From: CAYNJF01 sp964397555
GTDB taxonomy: Bacteria; Pseudomonadota; Gammaproteobacteria; Berkiellales; Berkiellaceae
DNA length: 64,000 nt
Direction: 5' to 3'
NCBI GenBank assembly: GCA_964397555.1
Contig: CAYNJF010000001.1
Coordinates: 62,001-126,000, forward strand
Below are positions 1 to 8,707 of the stretch, piece after piece. The first letter of the stretch is position 1, and each line of letters begins with the position of its first letter. Made by a program: the position numbers and the translations under genes. The notes beneath the pieces were generated by a model, which had not been told where the DNA came from, made no database searches, and was given only the letters and a program-made list of their open reading frames with translations.

Positions 1-109
1 AAAACACATCACCCGCTTTGATGCGCTGACTATGATTGCAAAGATTGTTCACCTCAAACGAGGGAATAGCATGGGTCGTGAGACCCTCTAGAAGGTCTTT
101 TGAATTCAT
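1..109 (-). CDS. murE: MurE, UDP-MurNAc-tripeptide synthetase (N-terminal fragment)
   Basis: Only the first 36 codons are in the window; the gene runs off the left edge. The translation starts MNSKDLLEGL and reaches a segment (SQRIKAGDVF) that matches the usual MurE N-terminus, where a leucine-rich start is followed by the 'dSR.v.pGdlF' element. MurE is the cytoplasmic ligase that adds the third amino acid to the peptidoglycan stem peptide. The start lies 6 bp beyond the ftsI stop, the standard dcw order, so it is almost certainly co-transcribed with ftsI. The assignment rests on this short segment plus context. Confidence 0.8.
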   Translation of the reverse strand, partial: MNSKDLLEGLTTHAIPSFEVNNLCNHSQRIKAGDVF

Positions 110-115
110 GAGACA

Positions 116-1804
116 TCACTTCTTCACCAATAAAAATTCTGGATCGTGGGTACCATAGGGCGCCACATCCATCAAGCGAAGCGCAGAACTCATGACTTTT
201 GAAAATACGGGAGCGGCCACCTGTCCGCCATAATACTGGCCAGCCGAAGGCTCATCCACCACCACCACAATCACGACTTTAGGGTCATACGCGGGCGCAA
301 AACCTGCAAACAAAGCCAGGTGTTTGTCCTTCTCGTACCCATATGGTCCAACTTTCCTAACTGTACCAGTTTTTCCAGCCACAACATAGCCTGGAACTCT
401 TGCCGATTTGGCGGTCCCTGTGGCATCGGTGGTCGCAACCAGCATGGAGGTGATGGCTTGTGTGATGTCTTTAGAAACCACACGAAAGCCCTCATCCACG
501 TCACTTTTGACAAAGGTTGGTTTTCGTTTGATCCCACCGGAGGCTATCACAGAATAAGCATTGGCAATTTGCAAGGGGGTGGCCGATATCCCATACCCAA
601 ACCCGAGCGTGGCCAGGGCGAATGGGTTGGAGGTTGCGCTGGCTTGAATCCGACCTGAAGCCTCCCCTGGAAAGCCACTGAACGTGCTTTGCCCAAACCC
701 TACGTCATGCAACAACGACACCATCGGTTGTGGGGGCAAAGACAACAAAAGTTTTGTGATCCCCACGTTGGAGGATTTTTGAATGATGGTGCTCAATTCG
801 ATTTGACCGTAATTACGGATGTCTTTGACCACATCATGCCCAACTTTGGTCCAGCCTGGGCTCGTATCGACCATGGTATGAGGGTAATACTGACCGGAGG
901 CAAGCACGTGCATCATTGAGAACGGTTTTAAGACCGAGCCTGGTTCAAATTGATCGGTCACAGCCCGATTACGAAGTCGGCCATCCACTTTGGTTAATCG
1001 CGTGTTTGGGTTGTAAGTGGGCGCATTGGCCATGGCAAGCACTTCAGAGGTTTCAGCGTCGAGTACCACCACGGTCCCTGATTTGGCCTGGTGTTTTTGA
1101 ACGGCGTTTACCAGCTCTCGATAAGCGATGTATTGCAATCTCGAATCGATGCTCGCGACCAAGTCTTTCCCTGGTCTGGCTTGGCGTTCATTGAGCTGAT
1201 CAATCGTTTGCCCCAACCGGTTCCGTAAAATGGTTTGTTTGCCTTGCAAGCCTGATAGATGGTGCTCAAAAGCAAGCTCGAGTCCCTCGCGCCCCTCGTG
1301 ATCGATGTTCACCCGCCCTAGAAGTTGAGCCGATACTTCGGCGGTTGGGTAATATCGACGATATTCGGTTTGCAGGTGCACTCCTTCAAGATTGAGCTTT
1401 TCGATTTTGGACGCCACTTTAGGCGGTAATTGACGAGCCAAATACACAAAACTGCGATTTGGGTTCGCCTGGATGCGCTCAATTTTGCTGGAGTCCCCAT
1501 CGTACAAAAGTTTAGCCACGTCACGCCATTGGCGCTGGCTAAAGTCGGCTTTTTTGGGGTTTACAAAGGCGGATTGGACCGGCGTTGATACCGCCAAAGC
1601 TTCGCCATGGCGATCTAATATCATGCCCCGGTAAGTGGCGATAGGCATCGTTCGAATGGAACGTTTATCGCCTTGCAATTGTAAAAAGTCGTCTTGAAAC
1701 GTATGAAGTTCGGCTAAGCGTGAACTCAGACCAACAAATGCGATACCCAACAGTCCCCAAATTAAAAAGTGACGTCCTTTCGCAGTGCCGGTCCGTTTGT
1801 TCAT
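116..1804 (-). CDS. ftsI: FtsI, septal peptidoglycan transpeptidase (PBP3)
   Basis: Cross-links septal peptidoglycan in the periplasm during division. The 562 residues begin with a short cytoplasmic tail and one membrane segment (about residues 12-30). The PBP dimerisation domain follows, then the transpeptidase domain. All three penicillin-binding motifs are present: SVLK with nucleophile Ser290, SSN at 344-346 and KTG at 478-480. Length and order fit class B PBP3. It overlaps ftsL by 4 nt at its start and leads into murE. Nothing appears truncated. Confidence 0.97.
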   Translation of the reverse strand: MNKRTGTAKGRHFLIWGLLGIAFVGLSSRLAELHTFQDDFLQLQGDKRSIRTMPIATYRGMILDRHGEALAVSTPVQSAFVNPKKADFSQRQWRDVAKLLYDGDSSKIERIQANPNRSFVYLARQLPPKVASKIEKLNLEGVHLQTEYRRYYPTAEVSAQLLGRVNIDHEGREGLELAFEHHLSGLQGKQTILRNRLGQTIDQLNERQARPGKDLVASIDSRLQYIAYRELVNAVQKHQAKSGTVVVLDAETSEVLAMANAPTYNPNTRLTKVDGRLRNRAVTDQFEPGSVLKPFSMMHVLASGQYYPHTMVDTSPGWTKVGHDVVKDIRNYGQIELSTIIQKSSNVGITKLLLSLPPQPMVSLLHDVGFGQSTFSGFPGEASGRIQASATSNPFALATLGFGYGISATPLQIANAYSVIASGGIKRKPTFVKSDVDEGFRVVSKDITQAITSMLVATTDATGTAKSARVPGYVVAGKTGTVRKVGPYGYEKDKHLALFAGFAPAYDPKVVIVVVVDEPSAGQYYGGQVAAPVFSKVMSSALRLMDVAPYGTHDPEFLLVKK

Positions 1805-2109
1805 CGAAATACCTTAACCTCAGAGGGATCGGGCATGACCATGTGCAAATGCTCTTTGGCCACCCGCTCGACTCGTACATCCGTAGACCATGTCCCTTGC
1901 TCCAAAAGCAGTTGAGACCATTCAACGTGCAATTGATCTTGCTGATTTTGCAACGCTTGCAGTTCTGAAAAGTATTGTCTTGATAAGTGTTTGGTGTAAA
2001 TCACACCAAAGGCGGCGCACACGTTCAAACCCAGCAGTGAAACAATGAGGCTGAGCGTGAACCAGTGCACAGGTTTGTGGGTCGACTTCTTCGGTGACTT
2101 CCTTGCCAT
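1801..2109 (-). CDS. ftsL: FtsL, division protein
   Basis: Small bitopic membrane protein that joins FtsB and FtsQ to activate septal peptidoglycan synthesis. Its 102 residues have a basic cytoplasmic N-terminus (MARKSPKKSTHK), one membrane segment (about 17-38) and a periplasmic coiled coil rich in Leu/Gln (LQALQNQQDQL). The C-terminus reads VAKEHLHMVMPDP, typical of FtsL. It lies 6 nt after rsmH and overlaps ftsI by 4 nt. Sequence conservation in this family is weak, so the position in the dcw cluster carries much of the assignment. Confidence 0.93.
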   Translation of the reverse strand: MARKSPKKSTHKPVHWFTLSLIVSLLGLNVCAAFGVIYTKHLSRQYFSELQALQNQQDQLHVEWSQLLLEQGTWSTDVRVERVAKEHLHMVMPDPSEVKVFR

Positions 2110-2115
2110 GAATGC

Positions 2116-3057
2116 TTATCCTATTTTTTGAGCAATCCTCAAAATCGCACTTCGTGCCCTTGGGTTGGACTGACACTCTTGTTCAGAGGGTTTGACCTTT
2201 CGGGCAATGATTTCCAACTCACGGGTATCATCACACTCCATCACCGGTAGTTTAGTCGGTAATTTGGTGTTGGCGTGAGTTCTCATGAATCGCTTCACAA
2301 TGCGATCTTCGAGGGAATGGAAACTGATGACACACAAACGACCTTTGGGTGCGAGGACTTGTAAAGATCCTTGCATCGCCGTTTCTAACGCTTGCATTTC
2401 TTGATTCACATGAATGCGTATCGCTTGAAAGCTTTTGGTCGCTGGATGTATCTTTTTGGTTTTTTGCACCTTCTTTGGAATGGCTGCACTGATGATGTCA
2501 GCCAGTTGCGTCGTGGTCGTAATCGGCGCTTTTTCGCGCTGATCCATGATGCGTGATGCAATGAACTTGGAGTATTTCTCTTCGCCATATCGTTGCAAAA
2601 CTTGAGTAATTTCAGAGGGTTTTGCTTGATTGATCCACTCACTGGCCGGCGTCCCTTTGGTGGGATCCATGCGCATGTCTAGTGGACCGTTGTGACGGAA
2701 GCTGAACCCGCGCTCTGGCGTATCCAGCTGTGGAGAAGAAACACCAAGGTCAAATAATATCCCGTCTACAGAACCATAACACCCCAACTGTCTGCAAAGG
2801 GATTCCAATTCACTGAAACAACCTTGGTGAATTAGGACTCGCTCGTCGTCGCCATACAGCGAACGAGCGACTTGGATCGCGCTGGGATCTTTATCGATGA
2901 TCACCAACCGACCCTCAGATGAAAGTCTATCTAAAATATCTCGGGTATGACCGCCGCGACCAAAGGTCGCATCAATGTAAATGCCATGAGGATCATGGAT
3001 TAAATATCGAATCGCGTCTTGTTGTAATACCGGTACGTGCTGCTCTACTACCATCAT
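2116..3057 (-). CDS. rsmH: RsmH, 16S rRNA (cytosine-1402-N4) methyltransferase
   Basis: SAM-dependent methylation of C1402 in the ribosomal P site. The 313-residue protein has the family's opening (HVPVLQQDAI), the SAM-binding stretch YIDATFGRGGHT near residues 27-38 and the signature GVSSPQLD followed by RGFSFR. SFHSLEDRIVK lies towards the C-terminus. The first ATG overlaps the mraZ stop as ATGA; a second ATG one codon later is an equally possible start. Formerly mraW. Confidence 0.96.
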   Translation of the reverse strand: MMVVEQHVPVLQQDAIRYLIHDPHGIYIDATFGRGGHTRDILDRLSSEGRLVIIDKDPSAIQVARSLYGDDERVLIHQGCFSELESLCRQLGCYGSVDGILFDLGVSSPQLDTPERGFSFRHNGPLDMRMDPTKGTPASEWINQAKPSEITQVLQRYGEEKYSKFIASRIMDQREKAPITTTTQLADIISAAIPKKVQKTKKIHPATKSFQAIRIHVNQEMQALETAMQGSLQVLAPKGRLCVISFHSLEDRIVKRFMRTHANTKLPTKLPVMECDDTRELEIIARKVKPSEQECQSNPRARSAILRIAQKIG

Positions 3058-3512
3058 AACGATATAGACTGGAGTGAGGGTGGTAACTCATCCTCGCTCG
3101 AAGCCTCCTCCTGCAACCATTGTTCTCGACTGGCCGACCATTGAGTCTCACCCCAAAGTTCGAACTTCTTCCCTTGACCGATAAGCACCACTTTTTTCTC
3201 CAGTTGCGCATAATCTCTCAAAGGTGGTGGCACCAAAAACCGCCCGTTGCCATCCAATGTGATCTCGGTCGCATGCCCTATCAACAATCGTTGGACCCGA
3301 CGGGCCGCTTTGTTGAAGCTAGGTAACGCTTCCACTTGCTTCTCAATCTTCTCCCACTCTTCAATGGGATAAATCAACAAGCATCTCTCCTCGGTGTCAA
3401 TCGTCATGATCATTTGGCCTTGAGAATCGTCAGCTATGAGCTCGCGATAGCGACTTGGCATCGCCATGCGTCCTTTTACATCCAGACTGAGCTCATTCAC
3501 ACCTCGAAACAA
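3054..3512 (-). CDS. mraZ: MraZ, dcw cluster transcriptional regulator
   Basis: DNA-binding repressor of its own operon. I chose the TTG start at 3512, not the ATG at 3650: it gives 152 residues, the E. coli length, and the family opening FRGVNELSLDVKGRM. An AAAGGGG ribosome-binding site sits 6 nt upstream. Two SpoVT/AbrB-like halves are visible: VNELSLDVKGRMAMPSRYRE near residues 4-23 and ITLDGNGRFLVPPPLRDYA near 81-99. The longer reading would place the promoter and operator inside the coding sequence. Confidence 0.93.
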   Translation of the reverse strand: MFRGVNELSLDVKGRMAMPSRYRELIADDSQGQMIMTIDTEERCLLIYPIEEWEKIEKQVEALPSFNKAARRVQRLLIGHATEITLDGNGRFLVPPPLRDYAQLEKKVVLIGQGKKFELWGETQWSASREQWLQEEASSEDELPPSLQSISL

Positions 3513-3518
3513 CTCAAA

Positions 3519-3552
3519 CCCCTTTGATCCACTTTTATCCACTTCGTACCAC
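3519..3552 (-). promoter_or_regulatory. MraZ operator: direct repeats with 10-bp period
   Basis: Read on the minus strand, GTGG occurs at 3552-3549, 3542-3539 and 3532-3529, followed by GGGG at 3522-3519, each exactly 10 bp apart. E. coli MraZ binds short TGGG-type direct repeats with the same period, so this is very probably the autoregulatory operator. The last copy overlaps the mraZ ribosome-binding site. The core here is GTGG, not TGGG. Confidence 0.75.
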
Positions 3553-3560
3553 CTACAATC

Positions 3561-3590
3561 ACTATAGGTAACGCCTCTCCCACTTGTCAA
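3561..3590 (-). promoter_or_regulatory. Sigma-70 promoter of mraZ and the dcw operon
   Basis: Minus-strand -35 TTGACA (3590-3585) and -10 TATAGT (3566-3561), separated by 18 bp. It lies directly upstream of the MraZ repeats, so bound MraZ would block promoter escape. The leader to the TTG start is about 40 nt. Confidence 0.8.
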
Positions 3591-3788
3591 GGAAAGTTTA
3601 CGAACTAAGTTACATCTTCCCTTTAAACACAGGAACTTACTGCAAAGCACAAGTGTAAGTTAACTTTATGAATAAGTGCGACGGCAACGCCTTATTTTGC
3701 ACCATAACAAAGTGAGTGACCAGGAATCTCAGAAGTATTAGTTGCTTAACTATATAATGAGTGAGGACGGGTCCGTAAATAAGATAAG

Positions 3789-4124
3789 AAGGAGTTGGCC
3801 TGTAAGCCGGGTTCTGTCATGGACAACCATTCATCTAGGCGATTCGTCACCGAATCGCTCAAGCAACCTACCCGAACCCAACGCGGGACCACGCCAAAGG
3901 GTTCCTATTTGGTTTTGCTCCAAGTGGGGTTTACCATGCCGTGGAATGTTGCCACCCACGCGGTGCGCTCTTACCGCACCTTTTCACCCTTACCAGCAAG
4001 CTGGCGGTATATTTTCTGTGGCACTTTCCGTAAGCTCACGCTTCCCAGGGGTTACCTGGCACTTCGCCCTATGGAGCCCGGACTTTCCTCCGCACAAGGT
4101 GCAGCGATTGTCCAGCCAACTCCC
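3789..4124 (-). ncRNA. rnpB: RNase P RNA, class A
   Basis: Catalytic RNA that trims the 5' leaders of tRNA precursors. Conserved elements on the minus strand: GGAGGAAAGTCCGGGCTCC near the 5' end (CR-I), GGTAAACCCC followed by GGAGCAA (the P15 loop, which binds the tRNA CCA end), ATGAATGG, and ACAGAACCCGGCTTA near the 3' end. The termini pair as P1 (GGAGTTGG with CCAACTCC). The 5' end is set 7 nt after the -10 box; the 3' end is approximate. The inferred length of about 336 nt is a little shorter than E. coli rnpB. Confidence 0.95.
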
Positions 4125-4130
4125 AGGGGT

Positions 4131-4159
4131 AAGATACACACCCTTAAGTTAAGTTTCAA
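4131..4159 (-). promoter_or_regulatory. Sigma-70 promoter of rnpB
   Basis: Minus-strand -35 TTGAAA (4159-4154), 17-bp spacer and -10 TATCTT (4136-4131). The predicted start at 4124 coincides with the first base of helix P1. Confidence 0.8.
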
Positions 4160-4199
4160 GCCAGCCGGGTTTACACTACTCGACTGACTTGAACGTCAT

Positions 4200-5483
4200 T
4201 TAGGCATTCAGTTTGATGGGGATTCTTCGTTGAGGCCTTGGCATGTCCTCGGGCTTATTTTGAAGTCGCTTGATTTCACGATGTAAAGGCACAATCAACA
4301 ACAACGTGGCGAAAAAGCCGATGGGAATAACGCTTAAGGCAAAACCATACTGAGCACTTTCGCTTAAGTTGGCATAACGAGACAAGGTGTCTAGAGCAAA
4401 GCCAATGAACGGCTGGAATGTCATGCCGCCGATCATGATAAAGAAATTGGTCAGCGCCAGCGCGGTACCATCTTTGCCTGGCATCAAATAACGGCAAGAG
4501 ATAAAGACTAACACGTGCGAGCTGCCAAAAAAGCCAAACAAGAATAGCAAGACGCCAATCATCGAGGCATGAGGCGGGAAATACACCACCCAAACGATGC
4601 TGGCTAACGCGGCGATTGTACCGGAGATGAGCACCGGCCCCCACTTTTGTGTGGCGTCGTACATCATGCCGAAAAACGGCGCGCCAAAGGCCCAGCCTAG
4701 ATACACCATGGAGTTGTAGAAAGCGGCATCGGTTCGAGAGATTGAGAACGTATGCTCAACAAACGATACCCCCCATAAATCAGCAAAGGCAATCAAGGGT
4801 AAGTAGGTAGTGCATCCAATGATGCCATTGATCCAAAAGAACTTAGACTTTAAAAAAGAAGACCATTTTTGAGGTTGCTCATGCGTGATGTTGCTTTGAT
4901 GTTCTGGACGATCTTTTAAGAACAACACAATCGCAATTAATAAAACCAACCCCACCAAGCCTGCTTTGGAGGATAAGTCTTGCCAAGGCATGCTGTCCAT
5001 CATCGCACACAAGCCATTTTGACCACTCATGGCCGTCATCATGCCAAGAAAAGAAGCCATCCCAGCCACAGCACCAAAACGCTCTTTGGGCAACCACATG
5101 GCACCAATTTTGAGTACGCCTATGAACCCAAAAGCCGAGGCAAAGCCGATAATAAACCTGGCCATGCTTGCGGTTAGAAAGTTAGGTGCCATTGCAAATA
5201 AATAACAACCAATCACACAAAACAGTGTGGCGGTAAGAATCACTTTGCGAGGTAGGTACCTATCCAAAATTGGACCCACAATGCCAGACGACATGACGTA
5301 GCCAATGTAGTAGGCACTCGAAAGTAGCCCAATCTTGGCAGCTTGGATGTCGAAGGTATGCATGAGTTCCGGCACCATCACACTTGGGATGAGGCGAAGT
5401 AGGTACTCGTAGCAATAGAACGCGGCCCCTAGAAATACCATCCACCAGGGCACAAATTTTGATATCGGTTTAATCATATTCAT
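4200..5483 (-). CDS. MFS transporter
   Basis: Twelve-segment major facilitator permease, 427 residues. The loop after the second helix carries a motif-A-like GPILDRYLPRKV (about residues 72-83). A long polar loop near residues 193-210 separates the two six-helix halves. The C-terminus is basic and cytoplasmic. Similar MFS proteins are abundant in Legionella and Coxiella, often with speculative substrate names; nothing in this sequence or its surroundings identifies the substrate. A second in-frame ATG two codons in is an alternative start. Confidence 0.85.
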   Translation of the reverse strand: MNMIKPISKFVPWWMVFLGAAFYCYEYLLRLIPSVMVPELMHTFDIQAAKIGLLSSAYYIGYVMSSGIVGPILDRYLPRKVILTATLFCVIGCYLFAMAPNFLTASMARFIIGFASAFGFIGVLKIGAMWLPKERFGAVAGMASFLGMMTAMSGQNGLCAMMDSMPWQDLSSKAGLVGLVLLIAIVLFLKDRPEHQSNITHEQPQKWSSFLKSKFFWINGIIGCTTYLPLIAFADLWGVSFVEHTFSISRTDAAFYNSMVYLGWAFGAPFFGMMYDATQKWGPVLISGTIAALASIVWVVYFPPHASMIGVLLFLFGFFGSSHVLVFISCRYLMPGKDGTALALTNFFIMIGGMTFQPFIGFALDTLSRYANLSESAQYGFALSVIPIGFFATLLLIVPLHREIKRLQNKPEDMPRPQRRIPIKLNA

Positions 5484-5883
5484 TTTGGATAAAGAGAATG
5501 AACAAAAAGCGAGCTTTTATCAAGCCCAAATTTGATTTTTGAAACCAAGTTAACAAACTCTTTCAATCCACCTACTCCTTAAAATAGGCTCATATGAGAA
5601 CTGCATTCAATGCCAAAAGCTTGAGGCATCCGTAAGAATGTTTGGGCTTGATGAAGGTTGTGATGTGAGTCTTGACCCTTAAAAGTTTGTCATGAATAAA
5701 AAACCAAGCAGCCATAAACAACCCCCTTTTAAGCCAAGAACTCGCAAAGTGCATTCTTTATGCCTAAAGGCACCAACAAATGCAAATCATTGACTAAGGC
5801 TAATTGCCCGCAACGCATCATTTAACGACAAGTACTGAAGGTTTTATACTGACACCCGAACATGAGCAAAACAACTGTAATTT
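5484..5883. other. 400-bp intergenic region without a supported gene
   Basis: Lies between the rsmI stop and the MFS start, both minus strand. It contains a plus-strand promoter-like pair, TTTAAC at 5821-5826 and TATACT at 5845-5850 with an 18-bp spacer, pointing antisense into rsmI. It also holds a 33-codon plus-strand reading frame at 5692-5793 (MNKKPSSHKQ...) with no convincing ribosome-binding site. A small hairpin (AAAAGC/GCTTTT) lies near 5506-5520. None is strong enough to call as a gene. Confidence 0.4.
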
Positions 5884-6726
5884 TCAGTCATTTTTCATTT
5901 TTAGGGCAAGTTCATAGCTCGTCTTACGATCAAGTTGGGTCATCTCAGTCAACACCTTGGCAACTTTGTTGGGTGGGAGGTGTGCTAAGAGGACTTTGGC
6001 TAATTTTTCCTCGCTCCCTTGCCAAGCTTTTTCTTCTTCTTGAGCGCCTTCCACCACAACGACAAACTCACCTTTGATCACAACGGTTTCGTCCTCGATG
6101 GCTTTTTTTAATTCATCTAATGAACCAACATAATAAGATTCAAACTTTTTGGTGATTTCTCGGGCGATGCCCGCTTTTCGCTGGCCTCCAAAGACCTCAC
6201 AAAGATCATCGATGCAGGCCCCAATCCGATGGGGAGCTTCGTAAAAAATAATCTGATGTTGTGAGTTTCTTAACTCATTTAATCGTTTTACACGTTGGGA
6301 GGACTTCGCTGGTAAAAATCCCTCAAACAAAAATCCGCCCTCTTGAACGGCCAGCGCACTCACCGCGGCAACGGCAGCACAAGGGCCTGGGACCGGAATG
6401 ACGTCTATTTGGGCCTCATGACAGGCCTGGACTAACTTAAAGCCTGGATCACTGATCATGGGCGTACCCGCATCGCTGACAAGCGCGCCATTCTCTCCGT
6501 TTTGTAATAGACTTATAAGCTTAGGGAGTTGCTTAGACTCATTGAAATGATGCAGTGAATGACATGTATTTTTGAGTCCTACTGACTCAAGAAGCTGATA
6601 AGTGCAACGGGTGTCTTCGGCAGCGATCCAATGGACTTGACCTAAGGTAGCCTTGGCACGGTTTGAGAGGTCATTCAGGTTGCCAATTGGGGTCGCAACC
6701 ACGTAAAGTTTGCCATTAGACGTCAT
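5884..6726 (-). CDS. rsmI: RsmI, 16S rRNA (cytidine-1402-2'-O) methyltransferase
   Basis: Adds the 2'-O-methyl group to C1402, the same nucleotide modified by RsmH at 2116-3057. The tetrapyrrole-methylase-fold motifs are clear: LYVVATPIGNLNDLSNRA at residues 7-24, AAEDTR near 36, LVSDAGTPMISDPG near 82-95, VPGPCAAVAAVSAL near 113-126 and FYEAPHRI near 162. Length 280 is normal. The start is divergent from lpoA with only 26 bp between the chosen starts, as in the E. coli yraL-lpoA arrangement. Confidence 0.96.
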   Translation of the reverse strand: MTSNGKLYVVATPIGNLNDLSNRAKATLGQVHWIAAEDTRCTYQLLESVGLKNTCHSLHHFNESKQLPKLISLLQNGENGALVSDAGTPMISDPGFKLVQACHEAQIDVIPVPGPCAAVAAVSALAVQEGGFLFEGFLPAKSSQRVKRLNELRNSQHQIIFYEAPHRIGACIDDLCEVFGGQRKAGIAREITKKFESYYVGSLDELKKAIEDETVVIKGEFVVVVEGAQEEEKAWQGSEEKLAKVLLAHLPPNKVAKVLTEMTQLDRKTSYELALKMKND

Positions 6727-6752
6727 TGATTCTACATATAAGTGGATGGATT

Positions 6753-8624
6753 ATGGGACAGAACCTTAGCAGATTATGTACATTTTTAACAGTAACTAGC
6801 TTAGTCTTAGGCGGGTGCGCCGCTCCCCCTCAACAATCCTCCGCTCCTGTCACAGGGACCTCCAATGCCCCAAATCGATTGACTCAAAGCGATAAGGTGA
6901 TCTCGGCTGAGCATTACATCGAGTTGGCGCAACAAGCGACACCGCCACAATCGCACGAGTATCATATTCTCGCAGCGGACATGTTTGCTCAAGCCAATGA
7001 TTTGAACGCAGCCAACCACTGGCTCAATCAAGTCCCTCAAGATACGCTATCACCAAGACTGACGGCGCTGAGGGCATTTGCTCTAGCCAAAATTCAACAA
7101 CGCTCCAATGACAGTCAAGCGGCTTTGACCACCCTTCGTTCGATTCAAGGTCTTGAACAAGTCCCTGCCAGCCTTAAAGCGTCCATCCTGAGCTATCAGG
7201 CAAATTTATACGACAACCGTAATCAAATTCTTGAGGCTGCTGAGCTTTATTCGACGTTAGCTGTCATGCCCTCGCAAAAGAATCGAGGGTATCAGGATCG
7301 AGTGTGGCGCCATTTAAGCGATGCGAGCGACCAAGAACTTCGCACCTTTTTAGATCAAAATCCAACCTCGCAATTTTCAGGGTGGGTTGAACTTGCTTAT
7401 CTGTTGCGCACTCAAAAGCTTAGCCAATTGGACAAAAGTTTGTATGCTTGGGAGCAGACGTATCCCAATCACCCAGGCAAAGCTTACACCAACAATTTAC
7501 GCTCGCATTCGAAACGTCAAAGCTATCGTCAAACCACTTATCAATCAACCAAAGACTACCCAAAACAGATCGCGTTGTTCTTACCGTTGTCCGGCACTCA
7601 CAAGCAAGCGGCCGAAGCCATTCGCGATGGCTTTTTAACGCGTTATTACGCAGAGCAATCCGCCAACAAACCCAACGTAAAAATCTATGATACCAGCACG
7701 GCTGAGCTGACTGATTTATACACCAAAGCCATTCACGAAGGCGCGGATTTTGTGGTGGGCCCACTGATGAAAGAAAACGTGCTTGAAATATCAAGACTTC
7801 GCTCTTATCAGGTCAAAACCCCAATTCTGGCGTTAAATGAAAACCAATCGATTCAGCAAACCCCTAGAGATTTTTATCAATACTCGTTGGCCCCTGAATC
7901 TGAAGCCAAGCAGATTGCCATCAAAGCGTATCGTGATGGGTACCGAAACGCAGCCATCATCGTTCCTAAGAATACTTGGGGTAAACGTGTCGTGGGCGCT
8001 TTTTCTCAACAATGGCAATCGATGGGCGGGCATTTGGTTAACGCTGTGAAGATATCGGGAAACGAAGATCAGGCCAAAGCCACCCGTCGTCTTTTGAATG
8101 TGGACTCTTCTCAAGAGCGCTCTCAAATGTATAAGTATTCGATTCGTGAAAAAGTCGACATTCAACCTCGGCGCCGCCAAGACGTAGATGTCATCATGAT
8201 GGCCGCCCCTCCCGAGCAAGCACGACAGCTCAAGCCATTACTGAACTTTTATTTTGCACATGACTTACCGGTGTATTCAACATCCAGCGTGTATGCAGGA
8301 AGCCCTACGCCCTCGAAAGACAAGGACATGAATGGCGTCAAGTTCTGCGACATGCCCTGGCTTTTGGATGCCAGTGCTAAAAGCCGCCTTGCCAAAGAGT
8401 CCATTGAAACCCATTGGCCAGAAACCGCCAACATGTACTCTCGTTTATTTGCCATGGGCATTGATGCTTTTGAATTGACCGGTGAGCTTACTTCGCTTTC
8501 GGCCAACCCCAAAGCAAGCATGCAAGGCGCCACCGGTTACATTTATGTGACAGCGGACAATCGCGTTGAGCGTAAGCTTGTCTGGGCAAAATTTGAGTCT
8601 GGTGTTCCAAAACTCATTCAATGA
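6753..8624 (+). CDS. lpoA: LpoA/LppC-family outer-membrane lipoprotein activator of PBP1A
   Basis: The start MGQNLSRL at 6753 has GGATGGA upstream and gives a clean lipoprotein signal ending in the lipobox LVLGGC|A; an ATG at 6726 would add an unlikely extension. The mature N-terminal half is helical and TPR-like. The second half opens with KQIALFLPLSG and continues as a periplasmic-binding-protein-like fold (VDVIMMAAPPEQARQLKPL). This matches LpoA, which spans from the outer membrane to stimulate PBP1A. Divergence from rsmI supports this. About 623 residues. Confidence 0.88.
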   Translation: MGQNLSRLCTFLTVTSLVLGGCAAPPQQSSAPVTGTSNAPNRLTQSDKVISAEHYIELAQQATPPQSHEYHILAADMFAQANDLNAANHWLNQVPQDTLSPRLTALRAFALAKIQQRSNDSQAALTTLRSIQGLEQVPASLKASILSYQANLYDNRNQILEAAELYSTLAVMPSQKNRGYQDRVWRHLSDASDQELRTFLDQNPTSQFSGWVELAYLLRTQKLSQLDKSLYAWEQTYPNHPGKAYTNNLRSHSKRQSYRQTTYQSTKDYPKQIALFLPLSGTHKQAAEAIRDGFLTRYYAEQSANKPNVKIYDTSTAELTDLYTKAIHEGADFVVGPLMKENVLEISRLRSYQVKTPILALNENQSIQQTPRDFYQYSLAPESEAKQIAIKAYRDGYRNAAIIVPKNTWGKRVVGAFSQQWQSMGGHLVNAVKISGNEDQAKATRRLLNVDSSQERSQMYKYSIREKVDIQPRRRQDVDVIMMAAPPEQARQLKPLLNFYFAHDLPVYSTSSVYAGSPTPSKDKDMNGVKFCDMPWLLDASAKSRLAKESIETHWPETANMYSRLFAMGIDAFELTGELTSLSANPKASMQGATGYIYVTADNRVERKLVWAKFESGVPKLIQ

Positions 8625-8645
8625 TGCATGCACACCCTTTCATGT

Positions 8646-8673
8646 TTGTAAGTTGCTCAACTCGTGTTAACAT
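8646..8673 (+). promoter_or_regulatory. Possible promoter of the small basic protein gene
   Basis: TTGTAA (8646-8651), 16-bp spacer and TAACAT (8668-8673), just after the lpoA stop. A start about 7 nt downstream would exclude the ATG at 8672 and favour the GTG at 8708. Confidence 0.4.
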
Positions 8674-8707
8674 GAAAGGGGTAATTTGGCATGGGGGTTG
8701 TTTTGTT

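Noticed and set aside
320..1194. Plus-strand frames of 76-112 codons
   Set aside because: Antisense to ftsI, whose three penicillin-binding motifs are intact.
3513..3650. Longer MraZ from the ATG at 3650
   Set aside because: It would translate the promoter and operator and add 46 residues not seen in MraZ; the TTG start gives exactly 152 residues.
3742..4187. Two plus-strand reading frames of 130-136 codons
   Set aside because: They lie antisense to RNase P RNA; the conserved rnpB elements and promoter explain the sequence.
5862..6077. 71-codon plus-strand frame behind a promoter-like pair
   Set aside because: Antisense to the conserved 3' end of rsmI, with no ribosome-binding site; the promoter itself is listed as a low-interest observation.
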